Positions 1 through 6,970 of a stretch of DNA of 7,752 nucleotides are shown piece by piece. Each line of letters begins with the position of its first letter. Within the stretch, counting starts at the first letter, position 1. The stretch covers positions 1-7,752 of the forward strand of contig CBDUST010000222.1 in the NCBI GenBank assembly GCA_965369945.1, read 5' to 3'. The DNA comes from JADFNO01 sp965369945 (GTDB taxonomy: Bacteria; Planctomycetota; Phycisphaerae; Phycisphaerales; SM1A02). Position numbers and translations under genes: made by a program. The notes beneath the pieces are model-generated. The model saw only the letters and a list, made by a program, of their open reading frames with translations. It had not been told where the DNA came from and made no database searches.

Positions 1-677
1 ATTTGATTCCCAGGTCCAACAAAGAAGCCCATTTCCATCTCGTAATCCAGCAGACGGCACGGCCCGAAGCTCGGTTGCTCAGCATCGTCCGCTTTGGTTT
101 GACCCATGGGCCGGCGAATTGCAGCGCCGCTCGCAACGATCGAACTGGCGCGCCCGTGATACCCAACCGGTAGGTTCTTGTAGTTTGGCAAGAGCGGATT
201 GTCCGGGCGAAACATCGAGCCAACATTCGTCGCATGATGAATGGAAGCGTAGAAATCGGTGTAATCGCCGATCTTGGCTGGTAGTTCCATCTCGACTTGA
301 TTCATCGAAACCATCAAACGGTCGCGCAGATCCTTATCATCTCGCAGCGCCGGATTATCATCCCGCAGCAACTCGCTGATCGCAATTCGAATGGCAGTTC
401 GACTCGCGTGGTTCTCATGCATGATTTCATTGAGACGATCCAGACAAAACTGAAGTGAAACCGCCACTGGAAGCTTGAGCACTTCAGCGTCGATCGCGCC
501 GTAGACGTCGAGGATCGAATCGCCAATCGCGACTCCGATATGAGGTTGATCGTTCGCGGCCGTTCGCCGGAACACACCAAACGGCAAATTCTGAATCGGA
601 AAATCGCAGCCGGACTCATTAGCGGAGTCAACCCAACTGCGAAGCGACGGGTCATGTGTTTGGTCGAGGTCTGGCAT
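1..677 (-). CDS. fahA: Fumarylacetoacetase, N-terminal part (runs off the left edge)
   Basis: Fumarylacetoacetase hydrolyses 4-fumarylacetoacetate to fumarate and acetoacetate, the last step of tyrosine/phenylalanine breakdown through homogentisate; it is a cytosolic, metal-dependent enzyme. I translated 225 residues from the ATG at 677; the family is usually about 420 residues, so roughly half is present. The small N-terminal domain carries the SWVDSAN and DFPIQNLPFGVF blocks (residues 14-36). The catalytic domain begins near residue 135 with DYTDFYASIHHATNVG. By alignment from memory to mouse FAH, D141 matches metal ligand D126, H148 the catalytic H133, R157 matches R142, Y173 (in PVGYHGRASS) matches Y159, and E213/E215 (YEMEMGFFVG) match metal ligands E199/E201. 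D233, K253 and E364 equivalents lie outside the window. The gene follows the hypothetical protein by 13 nt with no recognisable Shine-Dalgarno, suggesting co-transcription. The reading frame is intact as far as seen. Confidence 0.95.
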   Translation of the reverse strand, partial: MPDLDQTHDPSLRSWVDSANESGCDFPIQNLPFGVFRRTAANDQPHIGVAIGDSILDVYGAIDAEVLKLPVAVSLQFCLDRLNEIMHENHASRTAIRIAISELLRDDNPALRDDKDLRDRLMVSMNQVEMELPAKIGDYTDFYASIHHATNVGSMFRPDNPLLPNYKNLPVGYHGRASSIVASGAAIRRPMGQTKADDAEQPSFGPCRLLDYEMEMGFFVGPGNQ

Positions 678-690
678 AGTATGTATGCGT

Positions 691-1632
691 CTATAGAAGG
701 TTCAATTCGCGAAGGTCGTCGCGCGGTTCGTCGAACGAACACGACCCAAACGACACAGCGAAGTGATCGCGTGCATCTGCAATCTGAGCGATGCTGAGCG
801 TGTGATCGTGCCACGCGACTCGATCAGCGGTGAAGTCAAACGAATCCGATGCCTCATCAATCAGCAGCTCACGCAATGTCTCTTCATCCAGCGAGGATTC
901 GTAGGCGAGGCAACCTCCCACGAACACATTGAGAAACCCGAACATCTTTGCGGCGACTGTATCATTGTGATGACGAAGCGGATGGTGCAGCCCTGCCGTC
1001 GCCTTGAACGGAACGTGTGCCGAAGCGCAGGCGCTGATGAAACGTGCGAGGTTGGCGGGACTTGGGAACGCATCAGCCGTCACGCCGCCGGTCCTGACTT
1101 TCGCTCCGGCATCTCCGCCGGCCAGCGCCGCAATCAACCCGCGCGGGTCATGATCCACCGGCATTTCGACGAACGCGTACAACTCATCAGGGATGAGGTC
1201 GAGGGCGCTATCGATGTGTTGCGGCGCGTCGCCTCGCAATTCGATCACATCAATCATCGCCAGCCCGGCCTCGCATGAAGCGTGTTCATGATTGAATATC
1301 GTGATCCGATCAAGATCAGCAGTAAGCTGCTCGTCGCCGGCAGGTGCGGTCAAGCAGCTGATCGGCCACGGTTCGGCGCCCTCTTCATGAGGTAAGAACG
1401 ATGCCGCACACAACTCAAACTCATCGAGCCGACCGACCGGGATGATCAACCTGCCCAACATCCATGCTTCATCGCATGCGAGATAGCTTGCGTAGTTGCT
1501 CAGCGTCGTCGGCATGTCAAGCTTCGCCGGCGGAAACAACCCTGCGTAGTCGATGAGTTTAGTGGTCAACGCCGTAACGCTGCCGGATGATGAACCATGA
1601 ACCTGTCTCATAACAACCTTTGATTGCTCCAT
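691..1632 (-). CDS. Conserved hypothetical protein, probable alpha/beta-barrel-like, coupled to fahA
   Basis: I do not recognise an assigned function. From the ATG at 1632 it is 313 residues, soluble, with no signal peptide or membrane segment. Visible blocks are LIDYAGLFPPAKLDM (residues 26-40), AWMLGRLIIPVGRLDEF (56-72), IDVIELRG (127-134), AFVEMPVD (153-160), GAKVRTGG (176-183), VPFKATAGLHHPLRHHND (207-224) and FGFLNVFVGG (231-240). The alternating short hydrophobic strands and helices, with KVRTGG and FKATAGLHHP resembling strand-end active-site segments, suggest a TIM-barrel-like fold; this is inference. The LIDYAGLFPPA block looks like a conserved hypothetical family I have seen in environmental bacteria. 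The start at 1632 lies 8 nt after the glnS stop; an in-frame ATG at 1677 would overlap glnS by 37 nt, and an ATG at 1611 preceded by AAAGG is a real alternative. Its position between glnS and fahA, 13 nt before the latter, hints at a link to tyrosine catabolism. Confidence 0.85.
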   Translation of the reverse strand: MEQSKVVMRQVHGSSSGSVTALTTKLIDYAGLFPPAKLDMPTTLSNYASYLACDEAWMLGRLIIPVGRLDEFELCAASFLPHEEGAEPWPISCLTAPAGDEQLTADLDRITIFNHEHASCEAGLAMIDVIELRGDAPQHIDSALDLIPDELYAFVEMPVDHDPRGLIAALAGGDAGAKVRTGGVTADAFPSPANLARFISACASAHVPFKATAGLHHPLRHHNDTVAAKMFGFLNVFVGGCLAYESSLDEETLRELLIDEASDSFDFTADRVAWHDHTLSIAQIADARDHFAVSFGSCSFDEPRDDLRELNLL

Positions 1633-1640
1633 ATCCGCGC

Positions 1641-3335
1641 TCACTTCTTGGCCGAGGCTTGTTCGATCTTCGCCCATGAATCGCGCAGTGTAACCGTGCG
1701 ATTGAAGACAAGTTGATCGTCGCTCGAATCCGGATCGACGCAGAAATACCCCAGCCGTTCAAACTGGAATCGATCGCCCGCGCTGGCTTGGGTAAGGCTC
1801 GGCTCGACCTTGCAATCAGTCAACACTTCAAGCGAATTGGGATTCAGAAACTCGCGATAGTCTTTGCCACTCTTGTCTCCGGTTGGATTGGGCACGCTAA
1901 AGAGGCGATCATACAGTCGAACCTCGGCAGATACCGCATGCTGCGCTGAAACCCAATGCAGCGTGCCCTTTACTTTGCGGCCATCCGGAGAATTGCCGCC
2001 GCGCGTCGCCGGATCGTACGTGCAACGAAGCTCAGAAATCTCCCCAGCTTCATTCCTGATCACATCCGTACAAGTGATGAAGTACGCGTAACGCAGACGA
2101 ACTTCTTTTCCGGGGGAAAGACGGAAGAACTTGCGCGGCGCATCTTCGCGGAAGTCGTCCTGCTCGATATAGATCACGCGCGAGAACGGAACTTTGCGCG
2201 TCCCAGCAGATTCATCCTCGGGGTTGTTGATCGCATCCAATTCCTCAGTCTCGTTCTCGGGATAATTCTCAATCACCACGCGAAGTGGATTGAGCACACC
2301 CATCACGCGCGGCGAGCGCTTGTTCAGATCATCTCGCAACGCGTGTTCGAGCAGCGCCGTATCGGTCAGGCTGTTGAATTTCGTCACGCCGACCTTTGCG
2401 CACAGTGTGTGAATTGCCTGAGGCGTATAGCCTCGACGTCGCAATCCGCAGAGTGTCGGCATGCGCGGGTCATCCCAACCGTTGACATGGCCTTCGTCTA
2501 CAAGCTCAACCAGCTTTCGCTTGCTCATGACGACGTAGGTAAGATTGAGCCGGGCGAATTCGATCTGCTGTGGGTGGTGAATCCCCAACTGCTCAATGAA
2601 CCAATCGTACAGCGGGCGATGAGCCTCGAACTCCAACGTGCAAATCGAATGAGTGATGGCTTCGATCGAATCGGACTGACCGTGGGCCCAGTCGTACATC
2701 GGATAAACACACCATGCATCACCGGTGCGCGGATGCGTGGCATGAAGGATGCGGTAGAGCACCGGATCTCGCATGTTCAGATTGGGCGAGGCCATGTCGA
2801 TCTTGGCGCGCAACACGTGCGAACCATCGGGAAACTCACCAGCTTTCATTTGTGCAAATAAATTAAGGTTCTCTTTGACACCTCGATTGCGAACGGGGCT
2901 TTCTCGCCCCGGTTCGGTGAGCGTGCCTCGATACTCACGAATCTGCTCGGCTGTAAGGTCGTCTACATACGCTTTGCCGTCGTTGATGAGTTTGACCGCC
3001 CAGTCATAAAGCTGCTTGTAGTAGTCCGAAGCGTGATATTCGTGTTCGTTCCACTCAAAGCCGAGCCAACGAATGTCATCCTTGATCGCATCAATGTATC
3101 GCTGCTCTTCCTTGGTTGGATTGGTGTCATCAAAGCGCAGGTGACAGCGCCCGCCGAACTCTTGTGCGATGGCGAAATTCAGACAGATCGCCTTGGCATG
3201 GCCGATGTGTAGGTAGCCGTTTGGTTCAGGCGGGAAGCGCGTAATTACTTCGCCGGCGTTCTTGTTCGCCTTTACGTCCTGGACGACGATTTGTCGAACA
3301 AAATCAAGCGCGGGTTCAGCTTCAGCGGTGGTCAT
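1641..3335 (-). CDS. glnS: Glutaminyl-tRNA synthetase (GlnRS)
   Basis: This class I synthetase charges tRNA-Gln with glutamine using ATP in the cytoplasm. It is 564 residues, close to the E. coli enzyme (about 553), and appears full length. The Rossmann catalytic domain shows PPEPNGYLHIGHAKA (residues 35-49, HIGH at 43-46), RFDDTNPTKEE (67-77; D69 corresponds to E. coli D66) and YPMYDWAHG (211-219; Y214 corresponds to E. coli Y211). The second signature is VVMSKRKL (268-275). The C-terminal beta-barrel anticodon-binding region is recognisable from FSRVIYIEQDDFRE, GKEVRLRYAYFI, GRKVKGTLHWVSA and EVRLYDRLFSVPNP. The ATG overlaps the gltX stop as ATGA, with no Shine-Dalgarno upstream, so translation is probably coupled to gltX. 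GlnRS is thought to have entered bacteria from eukaryotes, so its presence implies direct glutaminylation instead of, or alongside, the amidotransferase route. Confidence 0.98.
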   Translation of the reverse strand: MTTAEAEPALDFVRQIVVQDVKANKNAGEVITRFPPEPNGYLHIGHAKAICLNFAIAQEFGGRCHLRFDDTNPTKEEQRYIDAIKDDIRWLGFEWNEHEYHASDYYKQLYDWAVKLINDGKAYVDDLTAEQIREYRGTLTEPGRESPVRNRGVKENLNLFAQMKAGEFPDGSHVLRAKIDMASPNLNMRDPVLYRILHATHPRTGDAWCVYPMYDWAHGQSDSIEAITHSICTLEFEAHRPLYDWFIEQLGIHHPQQIEFARLNLTYVVMSKRKLVELVDEGHVNGWDDPRMPTLCGLRRRGYTPQAIHTLCAKVGVTKFNSLTDTALLEHALRDDLNKRSPRVMGVLNPLRVVIENYPENETEELDAINNPEDESAGTRKVPFSRVIYIEQDDFREDAPRKFFRLSPGKEVRLRYAYFITCTDVIRNEAGEISELRCTYDPATRGGNSPDGRKVKGTLHWVSAQHAVSAEVRLYDRLFSVPNPTGDKSGKDYREFLNPNSLEVLTDCKVEPSLTQASAGDRFQFERLGYFCVDPDSSDDQLVFNRTVTLRDSWAKIEQASAKK

Positions 3336-5017
3336 GTGTTGGACTTGTCAAGGTGTTGTTCACGGTTAGCGAGGCACCGGGAGATTCGATTCACGACTGA
3401 TTCGCGCCCAAGGATAGCAAGGGTCTCAAAAATTGCCGGGCTGACGGTTGTGCCACTGACCGCGATGCGCAGGGGTTGGGCTACTTTGCCGAGCTTTCCA
3501 TCTGCACGTTCCTGCGCGTAGTTGTCGATCACCTGCTCAATGGCATCTTTTGTCCAGTCGGTCAGATCAGCCAGCAAGGGCTTCATTGAGGCTAGATGGT
3601 CGTAACCGTTCGGATCGCCATTGCACAACGCCTTGCGCACGGCTTTCGTCTGTTCATACTCAATCGCATTGTCCGGCTTGATGAAGAATTCTGACGATCG
3701 CACCGTATCTTCGAGCGTCTTGGATCGACTCTGGTTGGCCGCGGCGAGCATGTCAAATTGCTCATCACTGAGTTGTTCGGTGAAGTTCGCGTGATAGACG
3801 CTCAAGTGAGCATGCCATCGGTCTCGAAATTCCGGAGGTGACATCGCCTGGATCGCATCGAGATTGAACGCGAGCAGTTTCTCACGGTCGAACTTCGCGT
3901 GCGATTTGATGATTCGATCAAGGTCGAAGTGTGTCACCAGAAATTCGCGGTCGAACTTCTCAATATCGCTTCCGGGCGACCAGCCCAAGAGCGCGATATA
4001 ATTCACGAGAACGTCCGGCAGGTAACCGGATCTTCGAAAGTCATCTACATCAACCTCCGGCAGATCGATATTCAAGGCGTCTGCCAGTGCTAACGCATCA
4101 TCGAACTCGAGTTGATGATCTTTACTCTGGCTCCACCATCGCCAGGTGTCATCTGAGATCGCTGGGGTTGGTGGCACTTGCAGATTCCGCTCTCTCACCG
4201 CTGAACGGAGTGCTTTGTCTTTATCGCGTTTGGACATCTTCGAGCCGTCGGGATTGAAGATGAGCGAAATGTGTGCAAACATCGGTCGGTCAAAATCGAG
4301 CGCATCCTGAAGTAACACGTGCTTGGCTGTGTTATTCAGATGCTCTTGCCCACGGATGATGTGGGTGATGTTCATCAACTCATCGTCGATGACCACCGCA
4401 AAGTGATACGTTGGATAGCCGTCGGCTTTGAGAATGACAAAATCGTCCATCTCTTGTGGATCGACCGTGACCTCACCGCGCACCACATCTTGAACGACTA
4501 CCGGCTTATCATTCGGCAGCTTGAATCGAACAACGTAAGGACGCCCCTCGTCGAGATATGCTTTGATCGTCGCCTGATCGAGATTCAACGCCGCCCGATC
4601 GTAGCGATAGTTGCGCTTCCGACGCTTTGCATCGTTCCGCGCCGCTTGCAGTTCTTCTGGCGTTTCAAAAGCGCGGTACGCTTTGCCTTCATCGATGAGT
4701 TGGTCAATGTACTTGTGATAGATGCCCAATCGTTTGGAGCAGAAGTAGGGCCCCGACTCGCCGCCGCCGAGTCCATCAAACTCCGGCCCTTCATCCCAGT
4801 CGATCCCAAGCCAACGCAGATCGTGCATCATCGCTTGACAGGCGGCGTCGGACGATCGCTTCTGATCGGTGTCCTCGATTCGCAGGATGAAAGAACCGCC
4901 ATGAGCTTTGGCGTAGGCCCAACAAAACAAGGCTGTTCGAGCGCCGCCGACATGAAGCGGACCCGATGGGCTAGGCGCGAATCTTGTACGCACAAGTGTC
5001 GATGCGGTCTGACTCAT
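3332..5017 (-). CDS. gltX: Glutamyl-tRNA synthetase (GluRS) with an insert after KMSKR
   Basis: This class I synthetase charges tRNA-Glu with glutamate. I chose the ATG at 5017 because the canonical N-terminus (TLVRTRFAPSPSGPLHVGGARTAL) starts a few residues later; the open frame reaches 5233, but that stretch overlaps pssA and has no family resemblance. The protein is 561 residues, longer than the usual 460-510. Motifs: HVGG (HIGH-type) at 22-25, RIEDTD at 46-51, GSKMSKRDK at 258-266, GYLPDVLVNYIALLGWSPG at 331-349, and the anticodon-binding end GKVAQPLRIAVSGTTVSPAIFETLAILG at 510-537. About 60 residues (near 266-326, with a Trp-rich TWRWW piece) separate KMSKR from the DDFRRSGYLP block that normally follows closely, explaining the extra length. 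The zinc-binding cysteines found in E. coli GluRS near the AYYCYCT block are absent (AYRAFETPEEL at 113-123). Since glnS lies directly downstream, a discriminating GluRS is expected. No clear Shine-Dalgarno precedes the start. Confidence 0.97.
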   Translation of the reverse strand: MSQTASTLVRTRFAPSPSGPLHVGGARTALFCWAYAKAHGGSFILRIEDTDQKRSSDAACQAMMHDLRWLGIDWDEGPEFDGLGGGESGPYFCSKRLGIYHKYIDQLIDEGKAYRAFETPEELQAARNDAKRRKRNYRYDRAALNLDQATIKAYLDEGRPYVVRFKLPNDKPVVVQDVVRGEVTVDPQEMDDFVILKADGYPTYHFAVVIDDELMNITHIIRGQEHLNNTAKHVLLQDALDFDRPMFAHISLIFNPDGSKMSKRDKDKALRSAVRERNLQVPPTPAISDDTWRWWSQSKDHQLEFDDALALADALNIDLPEVDVDDFRRSGYLPDVLVNYIALLGWSPGSDIEKFDREFLVTHFDLDRIIKSHAKFDREKLLAFNLDAIQAMSPPEFRDRWHAHLSVYHANFTEQLSDEQFDMLAAANQSRSKTLEDTVRSSEFFIKPDNAIEYEQTKAVRKALCNGDPNGYDHLASMKPLLADLTDWTKDAIEQVIDNYAQERADGKLGKVAQPLRIAVSGTTVSPAIFETLAILGRESVVNRISRCLANREQHLDKSNT

Positions 5018-5062
5018 CAGGCCGAAAGGGTATCGTCCCGGCCGAGCAAAGTCGATGTCGGT

Positions 5063-5086
5063 CGTGAGCGGAATCCGCTTCTCACG
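5063..5086 (-). other. Imperfect hairpin over the pssA stop codon in the pssA-gltX gap
   Basis: On the minus strand CGTGAG and CTCACG can pair (6 bp) around an inner CGG-ATT-CCG stem, with three unpaired bases on one side. An alternative pairing is AGCGG-ATT-CCGCT (5 bp) extended by CGTG/CACG. It begins at the pssA stop codon, in the only intergenic space of any size in the train (64 nt, 5018-5081). No run of T follows, so it does not look like an intrinsic terminator. It could be an mRNA processing or attenuation element, or chance. Confidence 0.3.
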
Positions 5087-6035
5087 CGGAGTCGGTAGAG
5101 TGTTTCGATTCCGCGCGGGACTTGCGGCGAAGTCGAACGATCGTGAGGCGCACCGGGCCGGAGAGCACATAGGCTGTGAACGTGACGGCCAATGTGATCT
5201 GCAAGAACCACACAAGCAACGCCAGGGGAACAATCAGTCGAGCGACATAGGCGAAACTGCGTTGTCCACGGACGAACCGGTTGGTGACGTGCACGTAGGG
5301 AATGTCCGAAACCATCACTAAGGCGCAGATCAACATGATGACGGGAATGCCCAGCGCGGCGCCGCGAACGAATGCTTGCGGGACGTCTTCGCCGAACGTC
5401 GTTACGAGCAAATGTTGATGTAGCGCGATAAGACCAGCCACAGCTCCGGCAGCGCCCGGCGTCGGCAGGCCACTGAATTGTTTGGTCTCAGCGCCATCTT
5501 GCACAGCGGCTTCAAGGTTATACCGAGCCAGGCGCATCGCGGCGCAGCAGACATACACCGCTGCGGCCGCCCAGATGATCTTCCCCAACACGTTGTCCGC
5601 TCCGGGTCCGATGATCAGTCCGCCGTCCGCCGTTTCGAGGCTGACCAGGCGCAGCGTTAGAAATGCCGGCGCAACGCCGAACGTGACCATGTCCGCAAGC
5701 GAATCGATCTGTGCTCCAAGATCGGATTGGACTCGGACGAGCCTTGCAATCGAACCGTCGATCGCGTCGAACAGCATCCCGACGAAGATCAGAACGGCCG
5801 CGACTTCCAGCGGAGTCCAATCCTGAATCAAGCGTGTCGCGGGATCCTTGAGGCAATAGTGCATCGCTGCGAAACCGGCGACCAGATTTCCCAACGTGCA
5901 CAACGTCGGAACAACTGAAACCGGCGGTAAGTGACGCACTCGAGAACGACGACCCCGATCTTCTGTGGCAGTCGGTTCAGATGCGTCGGCGTCTTGGCGT
6001 ACTTGATCACTTTGTCGTGGTCTTCGTTTGCTCAT
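5082..6035 (-). CDS. pssA: CDP-diacylglycerol-serine O-phosphatidyltransferase (phosphatidylserine synthase, type II)
   Basis: This integral membrane enzyme joins serine to CDP-diacylglycerol to make phosphatidylserine, the precursor of phosphatidylethanolamine, and releases CMP. The 317-residue protein carries the CDP-alcohol phosphatidyltransferase signature: D90, D93-G94, A97-R98, G107, D111 and D115 in the stretch from LFDAIDGSIAR to DSLADMV. The four aspartates are the expected metal-binding and catalytic set. The PssA subtype rather than PgsA is indicated by PTLCTLGNLVAGF (43-55), ARYNLEA (170-176) and FSGLPTPGAAGAVAGLIAL (187-205). Hydrophobic segments lie near 41-60, 76-92, 151-168, 195-212, 225-245 and 265-292. 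A hydrophilic, Arg-rich N-terminal tail of about 35 residues and a basic C-terminal tail flank the membrane core. The ATG overlaps the stop of the upstream lipoprotein gene as ATGA, implying translational coupling. A downstream psd decarboxylase is not in the window. Confidence 0.95.
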   Translation of the reverse strand: MSKRRPRQSDQVRQDADASEPTATEDRGRRSRVRHLPPVSVVPTLCTLGNLVAGFAAMHYCLKDPATRLIQDWTPLEVAAVLIFVGMLFDAIDGSIARLVRVQSDLGAQIDSLADMVTFGVAPAFLTLRLVSLETADGGLIIGPGADNVLGKIIWAAAAVYVCCAAMRLARYNLEAAVQDGAETKQFSGLPTPGAAGAVAGLIALHQHLLVTTFGEDVPQAFVRGAALGIPVIMLICALVMVSDIPYVHVTNRFVRGQRSFAYVARLIVPLALLVWFLQITLAVTFTAYVLSGPVRLTIVRLRRKSRAESKHSTDSA

Positions 6036-6970
6036 CGTCCATCTTCTGAGGTTTCCGCACCAACAGTACCAGGTGGGAACAGCTCGGGGGAGAACTTGGG
6101 TACGAAGATGAGCAGGCGGCGCTTGGGCGGGTGGGCTTCGGTGCGAAGCAGAAGCTCGCCGAAGGTAGGGGGAGGCGCAGCCGTGGGACCAACTTGCTCC
6201 GGCTCGTTCGCTGGTCCAACCGGTTCGACAGTCACCGGCTTGGGTGTCGTGTCTTCCTGATTGGCCGTGCCGAACGACCAGTCGATCTCCGGCGATGCGA
6301 ACAGCAGCACATACGCGAATCCCGCCTCAAGCGGCATCTCCAACGCCAAGGAATGAAAGACCTCGCCTGTGACACCGTGGTCAGTTAGGAATCGGCGAAA
6401 CCGATCTCGCTGGGGGCGATCGAACTGCCCCAAGAGCTGCAACAGCAGTCTCGGCCCGTCTTCCATGGGTACGGTCCAGCTTCGCACAAGCAAGCGGAAC
6501 GTCCCGCGTTCAAATCGCCGCACGCGACCGTCGACGGCCACAGCTATTCCCGCCGCCGAGATCGGATACTGCGCCAGCTCTCGCCATTGGTAAATCTGAC
6601 CGTGCCAGGTTGTCGCGTCGACCGATGCTCCGCCGAGCGAATCAAGTAGTGACTGTAGATCGCTTTGGCGAACTTTGATCAATCGTAATCCGTTGCGGCG
6701 AAATGGTGTGTTGGCTTTGGTATCGGCGATTGCCGGCTGTCCGAGTTCTGCAATCGCGGCGCCGATGCGCGACCCGCGATCCATGATCACCCATTCGCGC
6801 ATCTCCAATCCGTTGTCGGGGCTGAGCAATCGGCGAGCATCCGGTGCGGCGCCGAAGGCTGATGCTCCGCGGCTTGTCTGGGAAGGCCCCGAGGGCTGGG
6901 CCGCCGTTTCACAGCCGGCTAACGAGCCGACGCCGAGCAGCAGTAGCATGAACGCCGTTTCACGCACCAT
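6032..6970 (-). CDS. Predicted lipoprotein of unknown function
   Basis: I do not recognise the family. From the ATG at 6970 it is 312 residues. It has a short lipoprotein signal peptide: charged start MVRE, hydrophobic AFMLLLLGVG, and lipobox SLAG-C with the lipidated cysteine at residue 20. The following residue is Glu, not the Asp that retains lipoproteins in the inner membrane of enterics, so outer-membrane location is possible. A Gly/Ser/Pro/Ala-rich linker precedes a folded region starting near LLSPDNGLEMREWVI. Near residues 240-270 there is a Pro/Glu/Val-rich low-complexity linker, then a short C-terminal block with LLIFVPKF. The open frame extends to a TTG at 6997, but the ATG at 6970 is preceded by GAGG three bases upstream and gives a proper signal peptide. 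It overlaps the LOG-family gene by 11 nt and pssA by 4 nt, so it is translated from the same message. No catalytic motif is visible. Confidence 0.85.
   Translation of the reverse strand: MVRETAFMLLLLGVGSLAGCETAAQPSGPSQTSRGASAFGAAPDARRLLSPDNGLEMREWVIMDRGSRIGAAIAELGQPAIADTKANTPFRRNGLRLIKVRQSDLQSLLDSLGGASVDATTWHGQIYQWRELAQYPISAAGIAVAVDGRVRRFERGTFRLLVRSWTVPMEDGPRLLLQLLGQFDRPQRDRFRRFLTDHGVTGEVFHSLALEMPLEAGFAYVLLFASPEIDWSFGTANQEDTTPKPVTVEPVGPANEPEQVGPTAAPPPTFGELLLRTEAHPPKRRLLIFVPKFSPELFPPGTVGAETSEDGR

Noticed and set aside
314..814. 166-residue open frame on the minus strand
   Set aside because: It overlaps fahA and the hypothetical gene in another frame; its Arg/Ser/Cys-rich composition is typical of out-of-frame translation.
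763..1278. 171-residue open frame on the plus strand
   Set aside because: It is antisense to the hypothetical protein, which fits the minus-strand gene train; the plus frame looks like a shadow.
1956..2861. 301-residue open frame on the plus strand
   Set aside because: It lies wholly opposite glnS, whose translation matches GlnRS over its full length; the plus-strand product shows no recognisable domain and is a shadow of codon use.
5063..5086. Intrinsic transcription terminator after pssA
   Set aside because: The stem is short and interrupted, and no T-tract follows, so I list it only as a hairpin.
4319..5098. 259-residue open frame on the plus strand
   Set aside because: It is antisense to the conserved N-terminal half of gltX, with no motifs or start signal of its own.
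5018..5233. 72-residue N-terminal extension of gltX
   Set aside because: It overlaps pssA by about 150 nt, has out-of-frame-like composition, and GluRS homology begins only after the ATG at 5017.
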